Below are positions 32,984 to 43,570 of a stretch of DNA of 64,000 bases, piece by piece (within the stretch, counting starts at the first letter, position 1; every line of letters starts with the position of its first letter). Both the position numbers and the translations under genes were made by a program. Source of the DNA: Pyropia yezoensis (Eukaryota > Rhodophyta > Bangiophyceae > Bangiales > Bangiaceae); assembly GCA_009829735.1 (NCBI GenBank), contig CM020620.1, positions 16,217,186 to 16,281,185 of the forward strand. The letters are read 5' to 3'. Under the pieces are notes generated by a model that worked only from the letters and a program-made list of their open reading frames with translations, was not told the DNA's origin and ran no database searches.

Positions 32984-33237
32984 AAGTGGGGGCGGCTGGA
33001 CGGATGAGGAGGGGGGGCACGTCGGCACGATTTCCCGTGTCAAGAGGGAGAGAGCAGGGGGGGTCAAGCAAGGGGTGCCTACCGGGGGCGGGGGTGACGG
33101 GCTCTCGCCCGAGGGCGCGATGGCTCGTCATTTCCAAGCGAGCAGCGGCACGTTCCTGGAATCGGATATGGGGGCAGTGAGCGAAACTGTGCGCTCAACA
33201 CTAACGGCGGAGTTCACCCTCACGCCCCTCGCCCGCG

Positions 33238-34029
33238 TCACCGGTCATTTGCCCAAGAGCGGCCAAGTGCGGCCCACTCCTCCCGTGGCGGCGACGGCGG
33301 CGACGGGGTTTCACCCGAGTGGGAGGGTCGCCCCGCCAGAAACCCCACACCCAACGCCACCCCCGCCAGCAGCATTCCGCCAAGGCCGTCGAGCGCTACC
33401 CGCCGCGCGCGCGCCGCGGCGATAGCGGCCGCCCGCCGGTCGGCGGCCGCTGCCGCCGCCGTCGCGGCCGCCTCGGCGGCGGCGGTGGCGGCGGTGGCGG
33501 CCGCCTGCCGCCCCGCCGCGGCCTCCACCCGCGCGTCGGCGGCGGCAACAGCTGCGGCGGAGGCGGCAACAGCGGCCGCCCCGCGGGCGCCGGCGGCGGC
33601 GGTCGCTGCGGCGGCAGTCGCTTCCCGCTCGTCGGCGGCGGCCGAAGCGGCGTCGGCGGCCCCGTTGGCAGCCGCCACCGCGGCGGCTGTGGCTTTTTGG
33701 GCAGCTGCGGCGGCCGCGGCCGCGGCGGCGGTCGCTGCCGCCTCGCGGTCTGCGGCGGCAGCTACTGCGGCCACCGCGGCGGCCTCCCTCTCATCGGCGG
33801 CGGCCACCGCCGCGGCCTCCCTCTGGGCGGCGGCGGCCACCGTCGCGGCCTCCCTCTTGGCGGCGGCGGTTGCGTCGGCCACCGCGGCGGCCTCTCTACA
33901 CGCTGCTGTCCCCACGCACACGAGAAAGGCCGAGTCAGAATCTCGCTGGAAGCGCGATTCCCTGTAGAGGAGACGAGAACGGCACGGGCAACCCAACATG
34001 GTCGCTGCAGGTGAAACCCCGAGCAGCAT
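33238..34029 (-). CDS. Ala-rich coiled-coil protein with one membrane segment
   Basis: The protein has 263 residues from the ATG at 34029. Residues 45-210 are a highly regular helical repeat with the theme EREAAAVAAAA/DREAAATAAA, charged Glu-Arg pairs spaced every 11 or so residues in Ala. A single hydrophobic segment, LGGMLLAGVALGVGFLAG, follows near residue 225, then a short polar tail. The antisense frame is also open but reads as plain poly-Ala/Ser. No family is recognised. The gene overlaps the 3' side of the acetoacetyl-CoA synthetase relic on the same strand. Confidence 0.45.
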   Translation of the reverse strand: MLLGVSPAATMLGCPCRSRLLYRESRFQRDSDSAFLVCVGTAACREAAAVADATAAAKREAATVAAAAQREAAAVAAADEREAAAVAAVAAAADREAAATAAAAAAAAAAQKATAAAVAAANGAADAASAAADEREATAAAATAAAGARGAAAVAASAAAVAAADARVEAAAGRQAAATAATAAAEAAATAAAAAADRRAAAIAAARARRVALDGLGGMLLAGVALGVGFLAGRPSHSGETPSPPSPPREEWAALGRSWANDR

Positions 34030-34074
34030 CACACAGTGGAGAGCGACATCCCCTTCCCCCCCAGACAGACGTAC

Positions 34075-34585
34075 CCGGGTGACGAATAGAAAAAGAGGAC
34101 CGATGCAGGCGTCAGGTCACAGTGCAGCACGTGCTCCTTGGCGTGGTTGAGGAAAACCCCCGCCCCTTGGATGAGGCCCTTTGGAGCGCCCGTCGTGCCC
34201 GACGAAAACAGCATCAGAACTGGGGCGGAAAATGGCAATGGCGTAAACGCAAACGCCGCCACGGCCGCGGGGGACGCCAGCACTGTGACAGCTCCGCCAT
34301 GGTCAGCACCGCCCGCCTAAGGGCGCCGCCCCCCTTCCCACCACCCCTCACGCCCCCACCACTGTCGGCCGGCTGCCGTCGCCGTCGTAGTTGCGGTCGC
34401 CGGGCAGGGCCAGGAACACCCCCTCATTCTCCGTGCAGTCCCCTCCCACCGCGTCCGGGAGGACAAGGACGGTGCGGAGGCGGTCACCGGGGCGGCCCAG
34501 CAGTGGCGCCACCCCCCCTAGGCAGCCCCGCACTCGCCCACGGTACACGGTGGTGGCAGACACGACAAGCACGGACGGACCGCGA
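34075..34585 (-). pseudogene. Acetoacetyl-CoA synthetase fragment, two orphan exons
   Basis: The upstream exon (about 34585-34370) reads VLVVSATTVYRGRVRGCLGG, then LRTVLVLPDAVGG, like the YNGK..D segment of acetoacetyl-CoA synthetases. The second (34282-34075) reads FAFTPLPFSAPVLMLFSSGT, TGAPKGLIQGAGVFL, and HAKEHVLHCDLTPASVLFFY. It contains the SSGTTGxPK nucleotide-binding motif and the KEHVLHCD signature separating this family from other acyl-CoA ligases. It has an acceptor (TGTCACAG) and donor (GTACGT). The next expected exon (GWMMWNWL) is absent, as are the N-terminal exons. The gene appears truncated on both sides, by a coiled-coil ORF and by a minisatellite and poly-C tract. Confidence 0.65.
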
Positions 34586-34725
34586 GTGAATGCCGACTGG
34601 CCCGCGGGTGAGTGCCGACTGGCCCGCGGGTGAGTGCCGACTGGCCCGCGGGTGAGTGCCGACTGGCCCGCGGGTGAGTGCCGACTGGCCCGCTGGTGAG
34701 TGCCGACTGGCCCGCGGGTGAGTGC
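34585..34725 (+). repeat. 22-bp minisatellite, about 6.5 copies
   Basis: GTGAGTGCCGACTGGCCCGC plus GG repeats every 22 bp with few changes (one copy has gctggtgag). It lies directly 5' of the acetoacetyl-CoA synthetase relic on that gene's strand. Because 22 is not a multiple of 3, all three frames stay open and give repeated 22-residue peptides. Confidence 0.9.
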
Positions 34726-35144
34726 CCTTGGGACACCGTTGGCGGCGGAGAGGCCGCCGCCATCCCCATCGGCAAGAGGGGGTGTTTGGTGGTGGCGGGT
34801 GGGGGGAGGGGTACGGGAGCGGGAATGGGCGGCCTTGCGCTCCTCCCCTCCCCTTCCCGCTCCAACCCATTCCCTTTCTTTTTTTTTCTTTCTTTTTTTT
34901 TCCGGATCGACCCCCCCTCCCCCGCCTGTGCACTCATCTGGATGCGGTACAGTACCCCCACACGCCGATTGAGCGGGAGCACCGCGGATTGCCCCCACGC
35001 CCGCGAGGCTGCGCGCGTCACCCGACCCCCCTATCCACCCCCCGTGCCGCCGCGTCGCGCGGCGCCGGCGCGGCGGCGGGCGGCGGCGGGCGGCGGGTGG
35101 TCGGGCAGCAGCCACCGTGTCCCCGCACCCCCCCCCCTTTTCCC

Positions 35145-35145
<1 letters not shown>

Positions 35146-35197
<52 letters not shown>

Positions 35198-35198
35198 T

Positions 35199-35235
<37 letters not shown>
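35146..35235 (+). repeat. Poly-C tract: C52, TT, C36
   Basis: This is an almost pure 90-bp run of C, with another G run (35279-35299) close by and C runs near 35461-35480 and 35690-35700. The complementary G52 could form stacked G-quadruplexes. Frames through it read poly-Pro or poly-Gly and should be disregarded. Confidence 0.9.
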
Positions 35236-35569
35236 TGCCGCTGCTGCTGGACCCGCTGCCACGAGAAGAAGACGGGGGGCCGGGGGGGGGGGGGGGGGGT
35301 GGAGGGGGGGGGAGATGGCCGGCGGCGGCGGCGACGATCCGCCCCGTGCGCCCGCCGCCGCCGTGGACACCGCCGTGAGGGCTGTGGCCGTGGCGGCGCG
35401 GCCGCTTTTGTCCCCTCCCTTGTCCCTCTCGTTCCACCACGTTCCACCACGTTCCACCCTACCCCCCCCCCCCCCCCCCCCTCGCAACCCCCAGACCCGC
35501 TCCTTCCGCTCTCCCCCCCCCCCGCCCACCCCCCGCGCTGCCGCGGGTCACCCCCCATTGACCGCCACC

Positions 35570-36670
35570 ATGGCCCGCCCCCCCGCCCCGCCGGCGGGCG
35601 GCGGGCCGCCGCTCCCTCCCCCCCGCTGGGTCGCCTCCGCGGACCCCCCCCCCCTCCCCCTATGGCCGCCGCACGCGGCGACACCCCCCCCCCCCCCCCT
35701 CCCCGCTCGTGCCGTCCCCGCCTCCGCCTCCTCTCGTCCCCCCCCTACTTCCCATCCTCCCCCTCCCCTTCCCCGCCCCCTTCCTCCCCCCCCCGCCCGC
35801 GGCCCTTCTCCATCACAGCCGCCCCCCCCCCCCCCCCTCCCCCCCCGCCACCACCCCGCCGCCCGTCGACTCGGACCACGCCGCGGCGCACGCCGCTGCC
35901 ATTGCCGCCGCACTCGCAGCTGGGCCCACCCGCCCGCCGCCGACGGCGCCACGCTCGCCGCGGCCGCGGCCGCCCCCGCCCATGATGCCACGCACGCGGC
36001 GGCCGTTGCCGACGCGGTCGCCGCCGTCGCTGCCGGTGCCGCGTCGGACGCGCTGGAGGCGGCGCTCAAGTCGAACAACTTGGCGGCGGTGCTGGGCCGG
36101 GACGGCGGTGGCGGTGGCGGCGGCGGTGGCGCCGCTTCTGTGCTGCCACGTCCTCTGACGGGGCCGACGGGGCCGCCTTGGGAGGGCCAGCGGCCGACGC
36201 GGGGGGGGGGGGCGACGACGGCGGCTGCCTCTGCCGCTCCTGCGGGCGCGCCCCTGGCCACGACGGCGGCGGCGACAATACGCACCCTTAGCGGGGGAAA
36301 GCGACTGTCCAACGGGGACGCGGATGGCGGTGGAGGTGGTGAGGACGGGGCTGGTGGGGACGGGGTGGAGACTGGCAGTGGGGAAGGGGAGGACGTGAAG
36401 GACGACGACCGCGCGAATGGCGGCGGGGGGGGGGGGGGGGGGGGGCGGATGGCGACAGCAACGCAAGCGGATAAAGCGGCCAGTGGCTATGCAGCGGCGA
36501 TGGCGGACCCCATGCCCCCGCCAGGGTGGCGGTGGCCGCCACGGCCGCCACCACGGGGGCACACGCCTTCATTGCGGGAGGCGGGAGGGGAACGGGGGGG
36601 GGACGACGTCGGGGAAGGGCAAGGAGATAGGGGAGAGGAAGAGGGGGTGGAGCGGGAAGTGCGCGGCTGA
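35570..36670 (+). CDS. Hypothetical Pro/Ala-rich protein with a strong Kozak start
   Basis: The ATG sits in GCCACCATGG, an ideal eukaryotic context. The N-terminal half is Pro/Ala-rich. The middle is helical and Ala-rich (DATHAAAVADAVAAVAAGAA, then DALEAALKSNNLAAVLGR). The C-terminal part is Gly/Asp/Glu-rich. Another plus frame (35860-35930) reads DHAAAHAAAIAAALAAG, similar to the middle segment. So one or two C-run length errors may shift the frame and the true protein may contain two copies of the helical unit. No family is recognised. Confidence 0.4.
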   Translation: MARPPAPPAGGGPPLPPPRWVASADPPPLPLWPPHAATPPPPPLPARAVPASASSRPPPTSHPPPPLPRPLPPPPARGPSPSQPPPPPPLPPRHHPAARRLGPRRGARRCHCRRTRSWAHPPAADGATLAAAAAAPAHDATHAAAVADAVAAVAAGAASDALEAALKSNNLAAVLGRDGGGGGGGGGAASVLPRPLTGPTGPPWEGQRPTRGGGATTAAASAAPAGAPLATTAAATIRTLSGGKRLSNGDADGGGGGEDGAGGDGVETGSGEGEDVKDDDRANGGGGGGGGGRMATATQADKAASGYAAAMADPMPPPGWRWPPRPPPRGHTPSLREAGGERGGDDVGEGQGDRGEEEGVEREVRG

Positions 36671-38256
36671 TGGGCACCGAAGGGGATGTGCGGCTGCCGG
36701 ACACTGCTTCCCGTCTGCTCTCATCACCCCTCACCCAGGACGGCCGCTCTTGTACCCCCACCGCCGCCACCGTCACCGCCACCTCCGCATGTCCCGCGAA
36801 CGCCGCAGCCGCTGCTACTGCCGCTGCCGCCACCGCCGTCGCCGCCGCGTGGCACCGCCCCACGGGCGGGCAGGCAGGCGCGGGGTGGGCGCATCAGCGG
36901 CGGCGCTCGCGCCCCCCTCCCCTTCCCCCCGCTGCTCCGCCATCGGAGTGGGGGGGCACGGCGCGGGGAAGGGGGATGGCCATGATCACTGGCGCGCGCC
37001 CCCCACCCACCCCGGTGTCCCCCCCCCCTCTCCCGTCGTCGCATCACACTACCCACCCGCACAAGACGCACCGCTGTGCGGTGCGAGGGCATGGACAGGG
37101 GGTCAGGGGGGGATGAAACGGCGGCGGGGTGGCGAGGAGGGAGGGGAATGGCAGGGGAGGATGACAGAGAGTGGGAGGAGATCAGCAGAGTGGAGAACAC
37201 TCCCCCGCCACACCCGCCGCACCCCTCCCCCCCCCCCAACCCTCTGCCGACGTCCCCTCATCCCACCCAGGGGGACTCGCCACGAGCACGACGGCGCACA
37301 GCCAACAAGGGAAGGACTCGTGGGCGGGGGCAGGCGGGAGTCACGTAGGGAGGGGAGGCGCAGGCATGGGCATGGGCCGACCCCGCCCCACACCGACTCT
37401 GCTCCCCAACGCTGTTCTCTTCCTCCAGGGGCCCGCCTCACCCATGAATCCCGCCGCCTGCCCAGTATCTCCCCACCACACGCGCCTGTGCCGCACACAG
37501 CCGACGCTGCCGCCGCCGCCGCCGCCGCCACGACCACCGGCACTGTCGCTGCCGCATGGGTTGGTGCCGCCGCCGTCGCCGCGTCTTTCTCCCGAGTGGT
37601 GCCCGTCACCCTGCAATGGGATGCTCCGCCGCCACCGCGCAGGGTGGCCCCGCCACCAGTCCTCCGCCAGACAGAAGCCGCTGCGGGCTGCCACGTCGGC
37701 CCCCACGCAGTCGCCCCGCCTCGCTCCCCTCCCCCCCCCCCACGCCCCCCCCCAAAACGAAAACACTCCGGCTCATCACTCTCTCCAACCACCTACAGAC
37801 CCGCTCGCCGTGCACGACACCGCACGCTGCGAGGGGACAAGGGTGATGGTTGGGGTGGGGGGGGGAGGGAGGGACCGGGGAGGTAGACGGGGGAGGGGCG
37901 GGACCACGACCACCGCTGGCCCATGCATGAGCCGCCCATGACTGGCGGGGGTCGTGCGCACACAGTGGGGGGGGGGGAGGAACCCGCAGCCCGCACAGGC
38001 AGCCGGCCACCGCGCCAAGACCGCCGTCACGCCCACAGGGCGCCAGTGGCCGGCCTACTAGGCCGGGCCCCGACGACAGCGATGGCGTACGAGCGAGAGC
38101 CGACGCATCAGAGCGTAGGCAGCGTGACGCACCGTGGATGGCCAGCGAAGGCCCTTTGGCGTGTTCTCCTTCAAGACATCCACTATTTTCAGAAAGTCAA
38201 GCCACTTTTCAGAGTGAGCCCTATCCTCTTTCAGCAGAGTTCCGATCAGTACAGTA
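36671..38256. other. G+C-rich interval, no supported gene
   Basis: Open frames exist on both strands (for example minus 37103-37792, plus 37171-37941) but have no domain. The minus frame has a short Ala/Val segment that could be a signal or helix. The sequence becomes less extreme after about 38040 as it approaches the second MITE. Confidence 0.35.
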
Positions 38257-38485
38257 CAGTGCGACCCCTCACTTGGCCGCCCCGCAGTTGTGCCGATCGG
38301 CACAACTGAGGGGGGGGTACGCGTGAAGTGGCCCGGCCGGGCGGCTCATATTCGGGCGATTGACGGGCGCTGATTGGCTCATACCGTCCAGATCGCTGAA
38401 ATCCGAACATCCCAGGACAACTGTCGGACACTGGAAGGGGGGCCACCTCCTTGGTCTACCCCAGGGCAAGTGAGGGGTCGCACTG
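38257..38485 (+). mobile_element. 229-bp MITE with TA target duplication, copy 2
   Basis: It has the same 19-bp TIR as the 6139 copy and TA on both sides (38255-38256 and 38486-38487), in the opposite orientation. The body is nearly identical. The 13-bp length difference is one event: here GTTGTGCCGA is followed by its own reverse complement, making a perfect 24-bp palindrome at 38285-38308, where the other copy has a single arm. Confidence 0.92.
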
Positions 38486-39764
38486 TATGTAGGCCTGGGA
38501 GACCCCTGCCGATCTGATGGACGATGAGTCGTACTGTACTGTACAGTACACAGGCCAGTGCCTATTTATCCATGTAGCATTGCGGATGGCGCGTCTCCCA
38601 GCGCTCTTCCTATGAATAGCGGGGTGGTCGGCTGTCAGGAAGACCACCGCGTCAGCCTCTTGGGCATGCATACACATGACTTTGGCAGCGGCGCGTGTGC
38701 CAGACAGATGACCATCATGGATGGTCCGTCCGTGCGTATCCTATTCTGGGCGTCTCTCGCAAGAGCCTGCAGGATGCAGGCCTGCAATACATATGTATGC
38801 AGCAGCAGGGGCAGTGCGCGACGTGATATTGTAGGTGGGTGCTGCGTTTCTCTGTCCATAGCCGTCTCCGCCGCGCGCGCGCCCGCTCAACGAACGGCGA
38901 GTGGCTCTCGCCATTCCTCGGCCTGTCGCCAGCCCGCAGAGACCCACCGTGGTGACGCCTCGTGCGACGTACATGTATGTAACGACCAATGTGCACTCCG
39001 TCGAGAAGCAACTATGATTTCATAGCTGTCAGGGCCTGTCAGCAGCCCACTCCGCTCTCCTGGGAGCCCATCAGGCGAGGCACTTGATAATCGGTTCCTT
39101 TGCAAAGCCTCGGGCAAGCCGCTTCCCCTCCTTGCATGGCTTCTATAGGCGCCACTAGAGAATCCCTACGCTCCACTCGTCTATGCACATATATTCGATA
39201 CGTCAGAGGTTGCTGCGCCTACAGGAGAGGGGTCTACTGGCAATCACAACTGCAAGACGTGCCCATTGGAAGGGGGGTGCCCTCTCGCAGAAAAGGGCAG
39301 GTACCTACAGAACGTACGTACGCCCGTAGACAACAACGATGGCCGGCTCTCGCGGCCACTACCAGGGCCACTCCGGGGCACTTCGCCAGACAGCATGAAT
39401 TCAGGCCATTGGGACGGGCGAGGCAGACCAGGGGGGGGGGGCCTTGCCCTCGTCAGAGGGTGGGCCCCCTACTGTACCGGACACCATGGCTGCCACGCCT
39501 CTTTCTGCACGGTCAGGCCGCGAGCGGGCGCACGCCGTCGACACGTAATTCGCCTTAAGTCAAGCCCCCGAGGGAGGGATAAGAGGTGCCCTTCTGGCTT
39601 TCCCATCTCAGCTCTCTCTCCCCGCAACAAGGCTCCCACCGCACAATCGCCTGGCCATCACGCGTCAGCTCTCTTGAAACCCTTTCGACCCTTCTCCCTT
39701 TCCCCACCTTGGCCAGCCCACACGGCGAGCACACCGCCGGCGGTCTCTTCCACTAGCCATCACC
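38486..39764. other. Intergenic region, lower G+C
   Basis: It contains the palindromic tactgtactgtacagta at 38530-38546, next to the MITE end, and otherwise unique sequence. No frame has a recognisable domain. The last 100 bp form the pyrimidine-rich leader of the next gene. Confidence 0.4.
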
Positions 39765-40361
39765 ATGACGGGCGCCTGCCGCCGCGCTGCCGCCGTCGCC
39801 GTCGCGGCCGTCTTGTGTGTCGCGCTCGTGGCCACCGCCCCTGCTGGCACCGCCGCCGCGGCCACCCCTCTTGCCGTTGAAGCCAGTCCTGTCAATGAGC
39901 TGGCGGCCGCGGACGCGGACGGCGCCTCGACCATCCGCATCCCCTGCGACTACGCCTCGACCAACACGGTGACGGTGGAGGCGCCCTGCGCCGGCACCTG
40001 CGGCCTCGACCGACAGTACCGCGTGAAGCAGCGGGTCGACATGTGGACGCCGGGCACACCAAAGACCGAGGAGCCCCTCTTCTACTACATCGTCGAGTAC
40101 CTGTGCACGCCGACGCGGGCGCTGGCGGAGGACGCCCGGTCTGGCAGGGCCGGCCGCCATGCGCTGACGTGTCTGGACATGTTTGCGCCCGACTTTAAGA
40201 AGCTCTGCGTCCACGCGCCGGCCACCGCCGGCTGCGGCTGGAAGACGGCCCCGAGCCTCACCTGGGCGGCCGCTGCGGCGATCAAGGCGGCGGTGCCAAA
40301 GCCGCCCAAGCAGTTCATCGCCCAGTGCCGACGCTCGCAGCCGGTGCATGCCACGATCTGA
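39765..40361 (+). CDS. Small secreted cysteine-containing protein, function unknown
   Basis: The protein has 198 residues, starting in CACCATGACG. Residues 1-33 form a classic signal peptide (RRAAAVAVAAVLCVALVATAPAG, cleavage near AAA). The mature part has about ten cysteines (IPCDY, APCAGTCGLD, EYLCTP, LTCLDMF, KKLCVH, AGCGWK, AQCRRS), enough for several disulphides, and balanced composition. No family is recognised. Location outside the cell or in the secretory system is inferred from the leader. Confidence 0.75.
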   Translation: MTGACRRAAAVAVAAVLCVALVATAPAGTAAAATPLAVEASPVNELAAADADGASTIRIPCDYASTNTVTVEAPCAGTCGLDRQYRVKQRVDMWTPGTPKTEEPLFYYIVEYLCTPTRALAEDARSGRAGRHALTCLDMFAPDFKKLCVHAPATAGCGWKTAPSLTWAAAAAIKAAVPKPPKQFIAQCRRSQPVHATI

Positions 40362-41190
40362 TCTGCGGCGGTGTGTGGGTGGGGGGCGAGGAAGGGGTGT
40401 CACGGGTGAGGGACGCCTAGGGGGAAGGGAAAGGAACCGTGTGGTGCGCTCTTTGCGGTGCGCACAGAGAGAGGGGACGGGTCCCATGTGAGGGACCAGC
40501 TCACGTAGCAGAATGAAAAGACAACGACCGTTTCGCCCAGAGAAGTGCGGCACCAAGCAGAAAAGAATGACAATGGTCACAGAGAAGAAAAAAGAAAACC
40601 GCCGCCGTCTTCTCATCGCACAACCCCCTACAGACGCCCTGACGGTGTGAAGTCAGCAGGGAACGCTACGGGACGGGGGCGAGCGCCGCGGCGGCGGGTC
40701 GGTGGCGAGGCCCTCGCGCGACGTCGTTGGTGGCTGGACGGCGTGGGTGTTTCGGAAAGAGGGGGGGGGCGGGGGAGGGGGGGGAAGGAGGCGAGAGAAC
40801 GGCAGAAGCTGCCGGGCGTAGGCCGCGGCAATGTCGATTCGATGGCGACGATGGCGGCGACCTCCATGACGACGATGGCGGCAGCGGGCGCGTCGGCAGG
40901 TGGCGGGCCGGTGGCGGTGCCCGCGACCGCAGCCGACGGCCGACACGCGCGCGCGTGCCTGCGATACAGTAGAGTAGCACCGCGCGGGTATGAGAGGACG
41001 GGTGGACGGTGGGGGGACGGGGGGGTGGGCAGGCAAACGGGGCGAACGAGCACGTGATGCCGCTGCCGTGGGCGTCACGGGGGCACCCCTTGGTGGGAAG
41101 GAGGGGGGGGCGCCACGCGGCGGCCCCTGACAGAGACAAAACGAGTACAAGCGTGCAGCTCCCTTGACCTTCCGACCTCGCCGGCCGGGT
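40362..41190. other. Convergent intergenic region
   Basis: This is the 3' side of two converging genes (39765 plus and 41191 minus). It holds G runs and a short A+T-richer segment at 40500-40630. Overlapping frames have no domain. Nothing further is supported. Confidence 0.45.
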
Positions 41191-42738
41191 CTAGAGCTCC
41201 GACTTCCCCCCCCTCCCCTCTGCGCCCCCCTCCGCCTCTGCCGGTGCCGCCGCCTCGGTCGGCGGCACGTAGCGGCCGGCCAGCTTGGCCAGCGCCCGTG
41301 CCAGTACCTCCACACCCCCACGCAGGTGCTCCACCTCCACATACTCATCCGGCCGGTGGCTGACCCCCCCCCGGCAGGGCACAAACACCATCCCCGTGGG
41401 CGCCAGCCGCGCCATGAACAGGGCGTCATGGTAGGCCCGCGAGACAAGACGGGCGGACCCGAGGACCGCGTCGGCTGCCGCCGCCTCCACCGCCGCAACC
41501 ACCGCGGGCGCGGCGGTGGCGGGCGGGTCCGCCGCGGTTACAGACCAGTCGAGGGAGAGCCCCCTGGACGCTGCCGCGGCGGTGGCGGCGTCGTGCATCG
41601 CAGCCACCACCGCATCCCGCACTCCCCCGTCGGGGTCGCGGACGTCCCATGACAGCCCCGCCGCGGCGGGCACCGCGTTGACAGCCCCGGGAGACACGTC
41701 CCACAACCCCACTGTCGCGACGGTGCCGTCGCCGCCTGACCCAGTCGCTGCGGCCTCGGCGGCCAGCGCAAAGGTCGCCGCCGCCAGCGATGCGTCGGAG
41801 CGGGTGGCCATGGCCGCCCCGCCCGCGTGGCCGCCGCCACCCGAAAAGTTGGCCCACCCCGACGCCGGCGCCGCGATGGCCGTCACCACCCCTACAGGCG
41901 TGTCGGTGGCCTCGAGGTGGGGACCCTGCTCAATATGGAGCTCAAGAAAGGCCGAGTAGGCACCCGTCGGCAGGGCAACGTCCTCCAGCGCACCTGTGTA
42001 GCCGGCATCGGCGCGGGCGGTCGCCAGCGTCACCCCATCCGTACCAACGAGGCGGTCCGCAGCGGCGGGGGAGAGCGCCCCAGACAGCAGCCGGGAGCCG
42101 AGGCAGCTGACGCCAAACCGGGTCGGCTCCTCAGACGTAAACGCGACCACGTCAATGGGCTTGGCGGGGGTAAAGCCCGCATCGCGCAGGGCGGTCACTG
42201 CGGCCAGCGCGCCCAGCACGCCCAGCGTGCCGTCGTAGATGCCCGAGCCGGGGATGGCGTCGGTGTGGGAGCCCGTCGCCACCGCGCCCTCCCCGGCGGT
42301 CCGCAGCGGCGGGAGCTCCCCGTCGGCGTCCACGGCCGGGCGCCCCCCCCCCGGGTGCCAGCGGCCAAACAGGTTGCCCACCGCGTCGGCGCGGACGTCC
42401 AGGCCGGCGCGGCGAAACGAGACGATAAGGAAGGCCCGCGCCGACACGTCCGTCGCAGAAAAGACGATGCGTTGCATCGCCGGGGCGGGGGTGTCACTAA
42501 AGCGAGACAGGATGCGGAGCTGCTCGAGGACGGCCGCCCCGTCCACCGTCAAGTTGTCCAGGCCGGCCACGTCGGCAGCCGCGGCGGCCGCCGAGTCGGC
42601 CGTCGCGGGGGTGGGGGCGGTGGCGGCAGCCGCCACCGCCACCGCAACCGCCACCGCCGCCGCGATCCATGCCAAACGGCGGCAGCGACGGCGGGTGGCT
42701 GGGAAGCACGGCGCGCGGGCGCTCCCGCACAGGCCCAT
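41191..42738 (-). CDS. M20-family amidase (allantoate/ureidoglycolate amidohydrolase-like)
   Basis: The protein has 515 residues from the ATG at 42738. After a basic start, AWIAAAVAVAVAVAAAAT is a signal peptide, matching the endoplasmic-reticulum location of plant ureide amidohydrolases. Di-metal site residues are recognisable: His158 in GSHTD, Asp169 in GIYDGTLGVLG, Glu203/204 in FTSEEPTRFG, His268 in LELHIEQGP, and a C-terminal His in RAYHDA. YDGTLGV and SEEPTRFG are typical of the hydantoinase/carbamoylase subgroup that includes allantoate and ureidoglycolate amidohydrolases, which free ammonia from purine breakdown products. Which substrate is used cannot be decided by eye. The gene has no intron. 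Confidence 0.88.
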   Translation of the reverse strand: MGLCGSARAPCFPATRRRCRRLAWIAAAVAVAVAVAAAATAPTPATADSAAAAAADVAGLDNLTVDGAAVLEQLRILSRFSDTPAPAMQRIVFSATDVSARAFLIVSFRRAGLDVRADAVGNLFGRWHPGGGRPAVDADGELPPLRTAGEGAVATGSHTDAIPGSGIYDGTLGVLGALAAVTALRDAGFTPAKPIDVVAFTSEEPTRFGVSCLGSRLLSGALSPAAADRLVGTDGVTLATARADAGYTGALEDVALPTGAYSAFLELHIEQGPHLEATDTPVGVVTAIAAPASGWANFSGGGGHAGGAAMATRSDASLAAATFALAAEAAATGSGGDGTVATVGLWDVSPGAVNAVPAAAGLSWDVRDPDGGVRDAVVAAMHDAATAAAASRGLSLDWSVTAADPPATAAPAVVAAVEAAAADAVLGSARLVSRAYHDALFMARLAPTGMVFVPCRGGVSHRPDEYVEVEHLRGGVEVLARALAKLAGRYVPPTEAAAPAEAEGGAEGRGGKSEL

Positions 42739-43570
42739 CTCAGGGCTGGAACAGGGGAGAGGGGGAGGGCGACGGCCGGCAGATGCTACGAACTTCAGAC
42801 AGGGACGGGCGAGAGGCGACGTACTCACCTTGTCGGGAGGGGCGGAGAATGGGCGGATGATGATGAGGTGCGTCTCCTGGTGCCGGGCGAGCTCTGAGCA
42901 ATGTGATGCGACACCGCTTCGCAGAGTGCTGCTGTCTACGGCGGGAGCCCTGCGCCGGGAATGCCAGTGGCCGTTGTTGCTGTGGCAGCAGAGGTGCACC
43001 CGCGCAGATCATCCGCGTGCCGTGGGCATTGGTGTGGCTCTCGCCATAGGGCTATGATGGGCTGCCACGCTGTTCATTGTGATCCGTATACCACGTGTAA
43101 CATTGGCACTGAAAGATGAAAGAAAGTGGATCTGACTTTTCCTTTCTTGGGTCACCCGCCGACCGCGCGGAGGCTATCTCTTTCCAGGGGGGCGGGAAGA
43201 GAGCAGACAGCCCAGCCGCAGCGGTGGTCGCCCCCTAGCCTGGCACCCAGTGGACACGCCGCGGGCGGTCTGGTCGCTGGTGTCATCATCGTCATTCTGG
43301 TACTTGCAGGCAGAGGCACTGGCGTCGAGGTCGCTCGCTTTGGCCGGGTAGCCTCTCCTGGACTAAAGCTTGCGCAGCAGCGGCTACGGTCTCGTAGGAA
43401 CACACCATCTTTTTCAGATCGTCTGTGCCCCCCGGCCATGCTGCCCATACCGAGCTTTTGCGGCACGGCTGCTGATACATAGGTTGCGCTTCGTGCATGT
43501 GGGAGGCACGTCGACAGCGGCGAGGGGTGGGGGGAGGCGTAAGCACACGTTATTAAGCAAAATTGTTGAA
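42739..43570. other. Intergenic region between the amidase and the tRNA
   Basis: This is the 5' side of the amidase gene. It includes lower-G+C sequence near 43050-43140. On the minus strand just below 43571 there is a TTTT run (43554-43557) suitable as an RNA polymerase III terminator for the tRNA gene. No coding frame is supported. Confidence 0.45.

Noticed and set aside
35117..36670. 517-codon ORF starting in the poly-C tract
   Set aside because: The first 150 codons read the homopolymer and G+C runs; only the part from the Kozak ATG at 35570 is retained.
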